64,000 nt of DNA, from positions 62,001 through 126,000 of the forward strand of contig JBNMLP010000006.1 of NCBI GenBank assembly GCA_050874905.1, given 5' to 3'. Both the position numbers and the translations under genes were made by a program. Below the pieces are notes generated by a model. The model was not told the origin of the DNA, did not search any database, and worked only from the letters and a program-made list of their open reading frames with translations. Shown here one piece after another: positions 8,751 through 17,411 of the stretch. Position 1 is the first letter of the stretch. Each line of letters begins with the position of its first letter. Origin of the DNA: NC2004 sp050874905. GTDB taxonomy: Bacteria > Bacillota > Clostridia > Lachnospirales > Lachnospiraceae.

Positions 8751-10484
8751 GTGAACTATAAGCAGGTATATGAGGAGTGGTTACGTAATCCGTATTTCGA
8801 TACGGAGACAAACTTCGAACTAGAGAGTATCAAGTACAACGAAAATGAGATCAAAGAGCGTTTTTACAAGGATCTGGAATTTGGAACGGCGGGACTTCGT
8901 GGTATTATCGGAGCTGGAATCAACCGTATGAATAAATACGTAGTTCGTCGTGCTACACAGGGACTTGCCAACTATATTTTGATCCAGGGTAAAGAGAGCC
9001 AGGGCGTTGCGATCGCATACGATTCCAGACGGAAATCTACCCAGTTTGCACAGGAAGCAGCATTGACACTGTGTGCCAATGGGATCAAAGCCTACATTTT
9101 CGAGTCTTTAAGACCTACTCCGGAGCTTTCCTTTGCGGTTCGCCATCTGGGCTGTGTGGCTGGTATCAATGTTACCGCCAGTCATAACCCACCTGAGTAC
9201 AATGGATATAAAGTATACTGGGAGGACGGTGCACAGATCACACCACCGCACGATGCCGGAATCATGCGTGAGGTGGCAGCCGTGGAAGACTGGGCAACGA
9301 TCCGTACCATGACAAAAGAACAGGCGGTCCGAGCAGGGCTTTACCATGTGATCGGCAAGGAAGTCGATGACTGCTATATGGAGCAGTTGAAAAAACTGGT
9401 GCTTCATCCGGAATGTATTAAGAAATGGGCAGACAAGCTCACAATCGTCTATACACCGCTGCATGGAACCGGTAACATCCCGGCGAGAAGAATCTTAGAT
9501 GAGATCGGATTTAAAAATGTTTATGTAGTACCGGAGCAGGAGCTTCCAAATGGAGAGTTTCCGACAGTATCTTATCCAAATCCGGAGGCGGCAGAAGCAT
9601 TTACCTTGGCACTTGCACTGGCAAAGGAAAAAAATGCGGATCTTGTGCTGGCAACAGACCCGGATGCGGATCGTCTGGGTGTATATGTGCGTGACAAAAA
9701 GGGCGAATATCATTGTCTGACAGGTAATATGTCCGGATGTCTGTTAGCAGATTATGAAATCGGACAGATGAAAGCCTTGGGACAGGACATCAGTGACGGT
9801 TCCCTGATCAAAACAATCGTAACTACCAATATGGCAGATGCGATCGCCAAATATTACGATGTAAATCTGATCGAGGTATTGACCGGATTTAAGTATATTG
9901 GACAGCAGATCCTCAAAATGGAAGAAACAGGAAAAGGAAAATACCTGTTTGGATTTGAGGAGAGCTATGGTTGTCTGATCGGAACACATGCAAGAGATAA
10001 GGATGCGATCGTTGCAACGATGGCTCTTTGCGAGGCGGCCGCTTACTATATGGACAAGGGTATGACAATGTGGGATGCCATGGTGGATCTTTATGAGAGA
10101 ATGGGCTACTACATGGATGGTATTCAGACCATCTCACTTCCGGGTGTGGAAGGTGGGGAGAAGATCCAGCAGATCCTGTCAGAACTCCGGGCAAATCCAC
10201 CAAAAGAATTTGATGGATATAAGGTTACGAGCTTCCGCGATTATAAAATGGATACGATCACGGATTATAAAACCGGAAAGGTTACTCCGACCGGGCTTCC
10301 AAATTCCAACGTTCTTTACTTTGATATGGAGGATGGCGTATGGTTATGTGTGCGCCCATCCGGAACAGAGCCAAAGATCAAGTTTTACTATGGTGTAAAG
10401 GGCAAGGATTTAGAGGATGCCAAGAAACTTTCTGACCGTCTGGGAGAAAAAGTGGTAGAAATGATCCACAAGATGATCGGATAA
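8751..10484 (+). CDS. Phospho-sugar mutase (phosphoglucomutase/phosphomannomutase)
   Basis: 577-residue alpha-D-phosphohexomutase that interconverts sugar 1- and 6-phosphates for cell-envelope sugars and glycogen. The phosphoserine loop is TASHNPPEYNGYK, the metal loop is DPDADRLG, the sugar-recognition loop is GFEESYGC and the phosphate-binding loop is RPSGTEPKIKFY: all four active-site elements in family order. The N-terminus EFGTAGLRG also matches. The start is set at GTG 8751, because AAAGGAG sits 6 bases before it; an in-frame upstream extension lacks an RBS. Most like the PgcA class of Firmicutes. A terminator follows at 10508-10559. Confidence 0.93.
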   Translation: MNYKQVYEEWLRNPYFDTETNFELESIKYNENEIKERFYKDLEFGTAGLRGIIGAGINRMNKYVVRRATQGLANYILIQGKESQGVAIAYDSRRKSTQFAQEAALTLCANGIKAYIFESLRPTPELSFAVRHLGCVAGINVTASHNPPEYNGYKVYWEDGAQITPPHDAGIMREVAAVEDWATIRTMTKEQAVRAGLYHVIGKEVDDCYMEQLKKLVLHPECIKKWADKLTIVYTPLHGTGNIPARRILDEIGFKNVYVVPEQELPNGEFPTVSYPNPEAAEAFTLALALAKEKNADLVLATDPDADRLGVYVRDKKGEYHCLTGNMSGCLLADYEIGQMKALGQDISDGSLIKTIVTTNMADAIAKYYDVNLIEVLTGFKYIGQQILKMEETGKGKYLFGFEESYGCLIGTHARDKDAIVATMALCEAAAYYMDKGMTMWDAMVDLYERMGYYMDGIQTISLPGVEGGEKIQQILSELRANPPKEFDGYKVTSFRDYKMDTITDYKTGKVTPTGLPNSNVLYFDMEDGVWLCVRPSGTEPKIKFYYGVKGKDLEDAKKLSDRLGEKVVEMIHKMIG

Positions 10485-10507
10485 CAAAAAACATAATAGA
10501 AACAACG

Positions 10508-10559
10508 AAAAGCACAGAGAATGCGGGACGGGCAGGATCGTATTATTTGTGCTTTTTTT
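10508..10559 (+). terminator. Intrinsic terminator after phospho-sugar mutase
   Basis: A roughly 15-bp stem (AGCACA..AAT.CG against CG.ATT..TGTGCT, one mismatch and two G-U pairs) has a 13-base loop, then seven T residues. Confidence 0.8.
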
Positions 10560-10584
10560 CACACAAAAAGAGAAAGGAGTTACT

Positions 10585-11313
10585 ATGATCACATTTGAAC
10601 ATGTTTCCAAATCGTATGATGGCAGTGTCAAAGCGGTAGACGATGTTTCATTTTCTGTCAACAAGGGGGAGATCGTAGGCTTTATCGGGCCAAACGGTTC
10701 CGGCAAAACCACCTCTATGAAAATGATGACCGGTATTTTGTCTCCGGATTCCGGAAAGATTACGGTAGCAGGCTATGACATTGAAAAGGAGCCGTTAAAG
10801 GCGAAGCAGCAGATCGGATATAGCTCGGACAATCCGGATCAATTCTTACGCCTTAAGGGACTGGAATATCTGAATCTGATCGCGGATATTTATGGTATTT
10901 CTGCAGATGATCGTGAGGAGCGCATGGAGCGGTTTGCTAAGACGTTTGGCATCTACGATGCATTGAATCGTCCGATGTCAAGCTATTCCCATGGCATGCG
11001 GCAGAAAATGATGGTGATCGGTGCCCTGATCCATGAACCGGATGTATGGATCCTTGATGAGCCGATGACAGGATTAGATCCGGAATCTGCCTTTATTCTG
11101 AAAAATATGATGAAGGAGCACGCAGCAAAAGGACATGCGGTGCTGTTTTCCACGCATGTGCTGGAGGTAGCAGAAAAGCTGTGTGACCGTGTTGTCATCA
11201 TCCGTTACGGCAAGATTCTCTACGAGGGTACATTAGAGGAGCTTGTTAAGCAGCACGAGGGCAAAACATTAGAAGAAATCTTTTTGGAGATGATGAGTCA
11301 TGAAGGTGTATAG
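10585..11313 (+). CDS. ABC transporter ATP-binding protein
   Basis: 242-residue nucleotide-binding subunit. Walker A is GPNGSGKTT, the signature is YSHGMRQKM, Walker B is VWILDEPMTGLD and the H-loop is FSTHVLEVAE. Start ATG 10585 lies 7 bases after AAAGGAG. Its 3' end overlaps the start of the membrane partner by 14 bases, so the two are translationally coupled and make one exporter. The fold and partner resemble drug, bacteriocin or cell-wall-type ABC-2 exporters. Substrate unknown. Confidence 0.93.
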   Translation: MITFEHVSKSYDGSVKAVDDVSFSVNKGEIVGFIGPNGSGKTTSMKMMTGILSPDSGKITVAGYDIEKEPLKAKQQIGYSSDNPDQFLRLKGLEYLNLIADIYGISADDREERMERFAKTFGIYDALNRPMSSYSHGMRQKMMVIGALIHEPDVWILDEPMTGLDPESAFILKNMMKEHAAKGHAVLFSTHVLEVAEKLCDRVVIIRYGKILYEGTLEELVKQHEGKTLEEIFLEMMSHEGV

Positions 11314-12946
11314 ACAATTGGTGCACACGTTTATCGGCGCAGCAGATACGGACATGCCAACAGGAAAGCGGCAGAAACTTTTTTATGCCGTTATGGGCGT
11401 GATCGCAATCTGCTTTATTATGGTTCCATGCTGTTTACTGATTGGCTATCTGTCCTATGGACTGACACTCGGCTTAAATACGGAAAGCGCGGACGGAACG
11501 ATGTTTATTGTGCATTTTATTGCACTGTTTTCGATGGTGTTTGGCATACATGTCATATTAAATGTGTTTTATTTTTCCGGGGACAATGCTTACATACTGC
11601 CACTTCCCATTTCACCGGGAAAAGTGATCGCGGCAAAATTCACGGCAGCACTCGTCAATGAAAGCGTGATGCAGTGGATCGTGTTGTTCAGTGCGGTGAT
11701 CGGCTTTTTCTTAGGGGTGGATCATGGACGCTATATGATTCCGGCTGCGATGCTTGGGACACTGGTTCTTCCGGTTGCGCCGCTTGCCTACTGCGGCGTT
11801 TTATGTGTGCTGTTGATGGCGGGAACAAAGTGGATCCGCAATAAAACACATGCCAGACGTCTTTCTTTTCTTGTCTCTCTCATCATGATCGTGGTAGCGG
11901 TTGTTCTGGTTGGCATGTTAAAAGATATGGATATGATGCGGTTTACCGAGCAGTTGAAGCAGGGTGAGATTTCCTTTTATCACGCAATGAACATCCTGTT
12001 TCCAACCAACTATCTGTATGGAAAAATGCTGAGTGAAAAAAGTCTGCTTTTCTTTTTTCTCTATCTGCTTTTAAATGCCGCGATCCTTCTGGTATTTTAT
12101 CTGCTGGCGCAGAAACTATACTACAGAGGCCTTTTGGGACTTGGGGCAGAAGGTTCGACAAAAGCAAAGCAGTCTTTTACGCTGCGTAAAACGAAGCAGC
12201 ACTCCCAGACTGCGGCATACTTTAAAAAGGAGTGTCTGGTGCTGTTCCATACCCCGGCATATCTGATGAACTGCATTTTTGTAAATCTGCTGTGGCCGGT
12301 ACTTGCCTATGCTGTGTATCTGATGCAGGCAGATTCGTCCGTTTTTCAGAAATTTTTTATTTCCTATCGTCTGGAAAATGAGCTGGCATGCTGGATCGTA
12401 ACGCTGCTTGTACTGGTGGGAACGGTGCTTTTGACGGCAGCGAACAGTATTGCGGCAAGTGCCATTACAAGAGAAGGAAAGCATTATGACACGATGAAAT
12501 ACTGGCCGGTTTCTTACCGGTTGCAGCTTCATATAAAAGCGGCAGTCAGTATACTGATCAGCGGCGTGTTTGTTGAAGGTTATCTTTTGATCTTTGCGAG
12601 AGCAATGAAGATGCCACAGGCAGAGCTTTTGTATGATATGCTTGTCTGCCTGCTGGAAGTGTGTGTGATCTCTTACCTTGGCGTATTTTTAGATACCATA
12701 AATCCAAAACTGATCTGGGATGATGAGTTAAATGCCCTGCGCGGCAATTATAATATTTTCTTTAATATGGCGTATGCGATGCTGTTATCTGCCGTATTTA
12801 CCGGAGTGATGGCACTGGCATATTTTGCAACGAAGCTGTCTTTGTGGCAGATGAGAGGAATCCTTCTTCTGGCACTGGTGGCCGGTGCAGTGTGGATGGA
12901 ACAGATCTGCATCAAAAAAGGCGAAAAAAATCTGGAAGCACTCTAA
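11300..12946 (+). CDS. ABC-2-type exporter membrane protein
   Basis: 548 residues with roughly twelve predicted hydrophobic helices in two halves and a soluble stretch near residues 280-310 (KAKQSFTLRKTKQHS). It starts inside the upstream ATPase gene, using an ATG just after an internal GGAG. The size and two-half organisation fit the large ABC exporter permeases of Firmicutes, which act as a dimer or fused pair with the ATPase. No substrate can be deduced. The stop codon lies within the terminator hairpin. Confidence 0.82.
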   Translation: MKVYRQLVHTFIGAADTDMPTGKRQKLFYAVMGVIAICFIMVPCCLLIGYLSYGLTLGLNTESADGTMFIVHFIALFSMVFGIHVILNVFYFSGDNAYILPLPISPGKVIAAKFTAALVNESVMQWIVLFSAVIGFFLGVDHGRYMIPAAMLGTLVLPVAPLAYCGVLCVLLMAGTKWIRNKTHARRLSFLVSLIMIVVAVVLVGMLKDMDMMRFTEQLKQGEISFYHAMNILFPTNYLYGKMLSEKSLLFFFLYLLLNAAILLVFYLLAQKLYYRGLLGLGAEGSTKAKQSFTLRKTKQHSQTAAYFKKECLVLFHTPAYLMNCIFVNLLWPVLAYAVYLMQADSSVFQKFFISYRLENELACWIVTLLVLVGTVLLTAANSIAASAITREGKHYDTMKYWPVSYRLQLHIKAAVSILISGVFVEGYLLIFARAMKMPQAELLYDMLVCLLEVCVISYLGVFLDTINPKLIWDDELNALRGNYNIFFNMAYAMLLSAVFTGVMALAYFATKLSLWQMRGILLLALVAGAVWMEQICIKKGEKNLEAL

Positions 12947-12964
12947 GGAGTCTTCCAGATTTTT
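12927..12964. terminator. Convergent (bidirectional) terminator
   Basis: The stem AAAATCTGGAAG/CTTCCAGATTTT, extended by ACTC-TAAG-GAGT, covers the stop codon of the exporter permease. A-run and T-run flanks let it serve both the plus-strand exporter genes and the minus-strand gene ending at 13007. Confidence 0.85.
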
Positions 12965-13006
12965 AATTTCTGCTCTTATAAGACGGGCAGGCAATCCTGC
13001 TCATTT

Positions 13007-13648
13007 TTATAATTTGGAATAACCAAAGGCATTGACGATCGCATCAAGTGGTTTGCCATCCTTACAGAATGGACATTCCGTAGGCTGATAGGTCTGATAT
13101 CCCATCAGATCGTCTACGTGGAAAATGGAATCTACTTCGATATGATCTACTTCGGTAGAAGCACTGAACAGTGCGGAAATGCCCTGTACGGTTCCACCAT
13201 AATACTGGATACATTCTAAGCTCTTTTCAATCGTTTTACCTGTGGTTGCTGTTGCCAGCAGTAAAATAACGTTCTTGCCTTTGATCATAGGCTGTAAATT
13301 GTCGCGGAAGATCAACTGACCGTTGGAATGTACCTCCGGTGTCACCACGCTGATCGTGCGGTGGGTGTTTAACATCATGATACCCTGCTCACTCAATCGC
13401 TCAGCCAGTAATGCGCCGATGACCTCGCAGCCGTCCATGCAGACGATCGTATCAACGAGAGTGCTTGTGCTGTATTTCTGTGCAATGATCTTTGCAGCCA
13501 ATGAAGCCTCACTTAAGCGGCTTTTCATGGTAGTAATGTCAATGTAATAATTGATGTGAGAGTGTGAGGTGGCAAAATGTCCCGGAATCACCTTTAAATG
13601 TAATGTAGAATTAGCCTTAGATGGCACTTTGATTGCATTTGTCTCCAT
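13007..13648 (-). CDS. Phosphoribosyltransferase-fold protein (orotate PRTase-like)
   Basis: 213 residues with a PRTase fold: an N-terminal region, a central helix-strand segment (VCMDGCEVIGALLAERL) and, near residues 125-145, a PRPP-loop-like element NVILLLATATTGKTIEKSL. Family members usually have two acidic residues just before the TTG turn; here those positions are Ala/Thr, so binding of PRPP may be altered. A C-terminal CPFCKDGKPLD segment has a possible metal-binding Cys pair. Commonly annotated as orotate phosphoribosyltransferase in this bacterial family, but no pyrimidine genes are nearby. Start ATG has AAGGAGG at optimal distance, and a good promoter lies upstream. Confidence 0.72.
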   Translation of the reverse strand: METNAIKVPSKANSTLHLKVIPGHFATSHSHINYYIDITTMKSRLSEASLAAKIIAQKYSTSTLVDTIVCMDGCEVIGALLAERLSEQGIMMLNTHRTISVVTPEVHSNGQLIFRDNLQPMIKGKNVILLLATATTGKTIEKSLECIQYYGGTVQGISALFSASTEVDHIEVDSIFHVDDLMGYQTYQPTECPFCKDGKPLDAIVNAFGYSKL

Positions 13649-13691
13649 ATGTATAACCTCCTTGTGCGAAAATAGTTTTGTCTGTCTTTTA

Positions 13692-13720
13692 ATTTTACCT
13701 TATTTTGCGGGCAATTACAA
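13692..13720 (-). promoter_or_regulatory. Sigma-A promoter for PRTase-like gene
   Basis: On the minus strand TTGTAA (13720-13715) and TAAAAT (13697-13692) are separated by 17 bases, 44 bases before the start codon. Confidence 0.65.
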
Positions 13721-13729
13721 ATGGTATTT

Positions 13730-14140
13730 CAGAAAGATTAGGAAAGAAAATTGGCATGGTGCAACAGATTAGAAATAAAAATCTTAAACGTGCCAAAATG
13801 AAACGAAACAGGAAAAAATGTCCGTATATATGAGATGAAAATCTAATAAAAATTAAAAATTTAAAAATGTAAAATACAATTAACTGGATACATACTCTTT
13901 AAAAAGGATGGATATTTGATGATTGACAAAACTAAAAAAAGTAAAATAAAATAGGGTTTATACAGGATTTCTGTAACAAATAAAAGGCAAATACGAAAGA
14001 AAATAGTCAAAAAAATATTAGATGGAATTCAAATAAAATAATAAAAAACCTTGATAATTTGGCACAAAAAAGAAAAGATAATATGAAAAATCAAGAAAAT
14101 CTAAGAAAAAATGGGAGGTATAAGATTTTATCTCTATCAA
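13730..14140. other. Long A-rich non-coding spacer
   Basis: About 400 bases between two minus-strand genes with very strong A bias on the plus strand (hence T-rich on the transcribed strand) and no credible reading frame, hairpin or repeat. It lies directly upstream of the PRTase promoter. I see no RNA gene in it; an AT-rich upstream promoter or bending element, or a decayed gene, is possible. Confidence 0.5.
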
Positions 14141-14144
14141 ATAT

Positions 14145-14178
14145 CAAAAAAATGGCTCCTTTATATAAAGGAGCCATT
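14145..14178 (-). terminator. Intrinsic terminator after decarboxylase beta subunit
   Basis: A perfect 13-bp stem (AATGGCTCCTTTA, 2-base loop, TAAAGGAGCCATT) lies 18 bases past the minus-strand stop codon, followed on that strand by a seven-T run. Confidence 0.93.
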
Positions 14179-14195
14179 GGCAGCTTAAGATATGT

Positions 14196-15398
14196 TTAGC
14201 TGAGCAGAGTGATATAGATTCCGGTAAAGATCGCGGAGGTAATGACACCGCAGATATTAGCACCTAAGGCATAATCCAGAATAAAGGCTGCCGGATCTGC
14301 TTTGGCTGCCGCTTTCTGTGCTACCTTTGCGGTGGATGGGACACAGGATACTCCTGCAATTCCGGCGGTTGGATTAAAGTTTCCTTTGCGGAAGAAGTAT
14401 ACCACGTATCCTCCGATGATGCCCCCGATACCTGATAATAACAGTGCCAGCATACCGAGGATCAACAGCTTGATCACGGTTTTGTCAAGCAATGTGCTGG
14501 CATCGCACAATACTCCGAGCATCAATCCTAAGAAAAATGTAGCAAAGTATAAAAACTGCTCGCCGATCAGAGTGACATAAGCTTTGATGCCTGTTTCACG
14601 GATGACGATACCGACAAAGAAACTTAAAAACAGTGGTGCTGCTACCGGGAAGAGCAGACAGAGCAACGCATTGGTAATAACGGCGAAGACCAGCTTTTCT
14701 TTAGCACTGATCTTAGACGGCTTTTTCTCTGCCTTGATGACTTTTCCACGCAGTCTTTTGGGGATCATCAATTTGATCAGGTATGGATAACCGCCATAGG
14801 TAAGGCTTAAGTACAAATAGGCGACAATGGAGATGGGGACAAAAAGTTCCGGTGCCAGTTTCAACGAGGCAAATAATACCATTGGTCCATCGGCACCACC
14901 GATGATGGAAACGGAAGCGGCAGCTCCCGGATCAAGTCCCATTAAAATGGCGATCGGATAAGTAAGGATCGTACCTGCTTCGGCAAACAGGGCGATTGTC
15001 ATACTGATAAAAGGATGTTCCAGCACGTAACCGATGTCACACAAAATTCCAATTCCCATAAACACGAGACAAGCGATCAGACCATTGCTGAAGGTCAGGT
15101 TATAAAGCGGCTGTAAAAAGTCGATCTGCATATATTTCATTAATTCGTCGGTTTTGGAGATCAGGGGATTGATGATCAGGTTTCCGATCTCGTTATTTTC
15201 CATAAATAATACACCGGCGTTGACGGCGGACATACCGAGTCCCATAGGAACCATGATCAAAGGTTCCAGTGTTCCTTTTACACCGAGATATACGAGTAAA
15301 AAACCGAGCAGGATCAGTACGATACGGGCGATCACGATCGTGGTCGGCTGTTCCATCATAGTTCCAATTCCCTGAAAAAGGTCAAGTAACATACTCAT
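14196..15398 (-). CDS. Sodium ion-translocating decarboxylase beta subunit (OadB/GcdB family)
   Basis: 400-residue polytopic membrane protein that couples decarboxylation of a carboxybiotin intermediate to Na+ export. The family hallmarks are visible: the N-terminal DLFQGIG, GGADGPMVLFASLKLAPELF around residues 166-185 (the Asp is the Na+ site), and the C-terminal segment GVSCVPSTAKVAQ followed by LDYALGANICGVI. The gene overlaps the small upstream gene by four bases (ATGA). The biotin carrier and carboxyltransferase subunits are not in the window, so the substrate (oxaloacetate, methylmalonyl-CoA or glutaconyl-CoA) cannot be told. Confidence 0.95.
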   Translation of the reverse strand: MSMLLDLFQGIGTMMEQPTTIVIARIVLILLGFLLVYLGVKGTLEPLIMVPMGLGMSAVNAGVLFMENNEIGNLIINPLISKTDELMKYMQIDFLQPLYNLTFSNGLIACLVFMGIGILCDIGYVLEHPFISMTIALFAEAGTILTYPIAILMGLDPGAAASVSIIGGADGPMVLFASLKLAPELFVPISIVAYLYLSLTYGGYPYLIKLMIPKRLRGKVIKAEKKPSKISAKEKLVFAVITNALLCLLFPVAAPLFLSFFVGIVIRETGIKAYVTLIGEQFLYFATFFLGLMLGVLCDASTLLDKTVIKLLILGMLALLLSGIGGIIGGYVVYFFRKGNFNPTAGIAGVSCVPSTAKVAQKAAAKADPAAFILDYALGANICGVITSAIFTGIYITLLS

Positions 15399-15520
15399 GC
15401 TTCCTTCTCCTCCTTTCCACTTTTACGGAATGCCTGGATCCCCATCATTGTCAGTTTCATCAAAAGTGCGATCATATAAGAGATCACAACACCAAGTACG
15501 ACTACTTTTATTGAAAACAT
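15395..15520 (-). CDS. Small membrane subunit next to OadB (gamma-like)
   Basis: 41-residue single-helix protein: MFSIKVVVLGVVISYMIALL, then a charged tail KSGKEEKEA. The start is placed at 15520, because GAAAGGA lies about 9 bases upstream; an in-frame ATG 48 bases earlier has no RBS and would add a soluble extension. The four-base overlap with oadB indicates translational coupling. Its position and size suggest a gamma or accessory subunit that anchors the decarboxylase complex, but the usual OadG sequence hallmarks are absent, so this is inferred from context. Confidence 0.65.
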   Translation of the reverse strand: MFSIKVVVLGVVISYMIALLMKLTMMGIQAFRKSGKEEKEA

Positions 15521-15626
15521 AGTTTTATTCCTTTCTTTTTTGCTGCGCAAATAAGCCTGTGAAAACATAGTTTTTTCACGGGCGGATGCCAATTATAAAT
15601 GTGGTGTTTCTTTTGTTTTCGTCTGA

Positions 15627-16043
15627 CTATCGTGAGGATTTTTTGCCATCGGAACGATGGAGATAAGAGATCACATGATAGCGCGGGGTAGTATCACTTT
15701 TGCCCCGGTAATAAAGTACCAGTGTGAGTAAGGTTGGGGAGTAGAACAGGAAAAATACAAACACAAAGAAGGCAGAAGAAAAGCTGCCGGTTTCGTTTAA
15801 GTTTGTCAGTTTTTCAAGGATCCCCGTTTTTACCAGATCGTTTTGGTGTAAAAGTTCCGGAGGCGTCGTTTTTTTCACGGTGTCTCTCGTAATCTTAGCC
15901 GGAAGACAACTGTGGGTTTCCTGCTGTGTGATATAGTAACCGGTTACACCAAACTGTGTTTCAAAGGAAAAAGAGTACAGAAAAGAAACGAGTAATACAA
16001 GTGCAAATAGGATGGCCTGGTTTGACCTGCTAAGATGCTTCAT
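15627..16043 (-). CDS. Small membrane protein of unknown function, possible decarboxylase accessory
   Basis: 138 residues with two hydrophobic helices (about 10-28 and 87-108) and a loop between containing the motif THSCLPAKITRD. Start ATG has AAGGAG about 10 bases upstream. It lies 106 bases upstream of the small subunit and oadB, on the same strand, so it could head the same transcript. It resembles no family I can name. The topology (two helices, external loop of about 55 residues) would suit a complex-assembly or anchoring role, but nothing in the sequence proves this. Confidence 0.6.
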   Translation of the reverse strand: MKHLSRSNQAILFALVLLVSFLYSFSFETQFGVTGYYITQQETHSCLPAKITRDTVKKTTPPELLHQNDLVKTGILEKLTNLNETGSFSSAFFVFVFFLFYSPTLLTLVLYYRGKSDTTPRYHVISYLHRSDGKKSSR

Positions 16044-16150
16044 CTTCTTTCGTCTCCTTCCCTGCTGAAATCTTTTCCACCTTCATTATAGTGTATGAAA
16101 AAAACACTGTCAATGCGTGAGATTCCCAGTTTTTTCGTAGGAGAAATCCT

Positions 16151-16179
16151 TTGTAATAGCAGGGGATCTGTGTTATAAT
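16151..16179 (+). promoter_or_regulatory. Sigma-A promoter of glycosyltransferase operon
   Basis: TTGTAA at 16151-16156, 17 bases, TATAAT at 16174-16179; a further 71 bases to the first start codon. Confidence 0.75.
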
Positions 16180-16250
16180 GTAGGATAAGTCAAAATAGCG
16201 GAAAAAGCCCTGTCATAGGCTTTGTAACAGATAGAAGGAGGATGAGCAAG

Positions 16251-17396
16251 ATGGCAGATTCGTTAGGTGGATTAGGCGGATTATCAGATGGAGAAGGTCT
16301 TGGAGGACTTTCCGGAGATGCCAGTATGCGTGCCAGAGATGCTGCAAATATGGCAAATCAAGGTGAGATGTCCATGGGATTTTCAGATACCCCGCAGAGT
16401 TTGAGTGAAGTGGATACACAGGGAATGGGCGAAGGCTTAAGCGCAATGCGGGAAGGTCTTGGCGCAGAGGGCGGCATGCAGTTGAATGCAGGTCTTCAGG
16501 ATGAAGTGCAGGAGGAAGAGATCCATGCAGCATTAGAAGACGAGGAAGAAGAGGCTCCGATCCATGCAGGACGGGCAGATGGAGAACCGGCACAGGCGGG
16601 ATTCAGTGAGCCGTCCTATCAGGAGGAGAGTTATGGTTCGGACAATCGCAGCAGTTTTGATGGCGGTGCCAATTTAGCGCAGAATCCAAATCAAAGTATT
16701 GATGATATTTTTATCGGTGGAAGTTACAATCGTTCCGGAAGTACTGGTGGAACATCAAGCAGTGGAGGTACCATGTATGATCCGAAGGCACACAAGCCGG
16801 ATGTACATGTTTCCTTTGGAATGCCTCCGATCATAAAGAAACTGATTATTTTGGTATGCGTGATTGCGGCCATATTCTGCGGCTTGAAATATGGGCTTCA
16901 TGTGAATCTGGAAAACTACATACATCCGATCGATGTACAGCAGTATGTCAATGCAACACCGGATGAACTTGCCGCAACACTTGGTGTGAAGTTTAAGAGT
17001 GAAGAGCAGCGTTTTTCCAATGATGTGTACGACTACACCTACGATAAGCAGTGTTATGGTGGCCTCCAATTAGTAGACTGCAATGGCAAGCGTTTGTTTA
17101 TTGAAGTGACAGATACCCGGATTGATTACAGTATTTTCGGAATCCGCCCACAGATCACCAAGTATGATAAGGCGGTGAATACGCTTACTGCACTGGGGTA
17201 TCAGGAACTTGAATCCTATGAAAATACCGATGAGCTTGGTGCACAGGGAGAAGAGCACTGCTTCTACAATGCCAATACAGGTGAAGGTGTGATCATCGGT
17301 AAGAAACAGCAGTACAAAACAGTAAAATCTGTAAAATATATTGAAAATTATAAGAAATTTGTTAAAACGCGTAAGGAATTGCGCAGGGAAAGTTAG
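16251..17396 (+). CDS. Acidic, Gly-rich single-pass membrane protein, unknown function
   Basis: 381 residues. Residues 1-185 are low-complexity cytoplasmic sequence, with Gly-Leu repeats (SLGGLGGLSDGEGLGGLSG), then Glu-rich and Ser/Gly-rich stretches. One transmembrane helix follows (KLIILVCVIAAIFCGLKYGL, about 190-210), then an extracytoplasmic domain of about 170 residues. The start is put at ATG 16251: AAGGAGG lies 9 bases before it but only one base before the alternative ATG at 16242. It is the first gene of an operon with the GT2 transferase and the GtrA-YfhO fusion (15 bases to the next start), which suggests a structural or scaffolding role in the same glycosylation system. I do not recognise a family. 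Confidence 0.7.
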   Translation: MADSLGGLGGLSDGEGLGGLSGDASMRARDAANMANQGEMSMGFSDTPQSLSEVDTQGMGEGLSAMREGLGAEGGMQLNAGLQDEVQEEEIHAALEDEEEEAPIHAGRADGEPAQAGFSEPSYQEESYGSDNRSSFDGGANLAQNPNQSIDDIFIGGSYNRSGSTGGTSSSGGTMYDPKAHKPDVHVSFGMPPIIKKLIILVCVIAAIFCGLKYGLHVNLENYIHPIDVQQYVNATPDELAATLGVKFKSEEQRFSNDVYDYTYDKQCYGGLQLVDCNGKRLFIEVTDTRIDYSIFGIRPQITKYDKAVNTLTALGYQELESYENTDELGAQGEEHCFYNANTGEGVIIGKKQQYKTVKSVKYIENYKKFVKTRKELRRES

Positions 17397-17411
17397 TTTG
17401 AGGTGTCCGGT

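Noticed and set aside
15510..15575. Duplicated GAAAACATAGTTTT near the small OadB-adjacent gene
   Set aside because: The repeat is short, and a hairpin of low stability can be drawn, but there is no T-run, promoter or other sign of function.
15395..15592. Longer form of the small OadB-adjacent protein from ATG 15592
   Set aside because: No ribosome binding site precedes that ATG, and the added residues are basic and not membrane-like; the shorter form from 15520 fits better.
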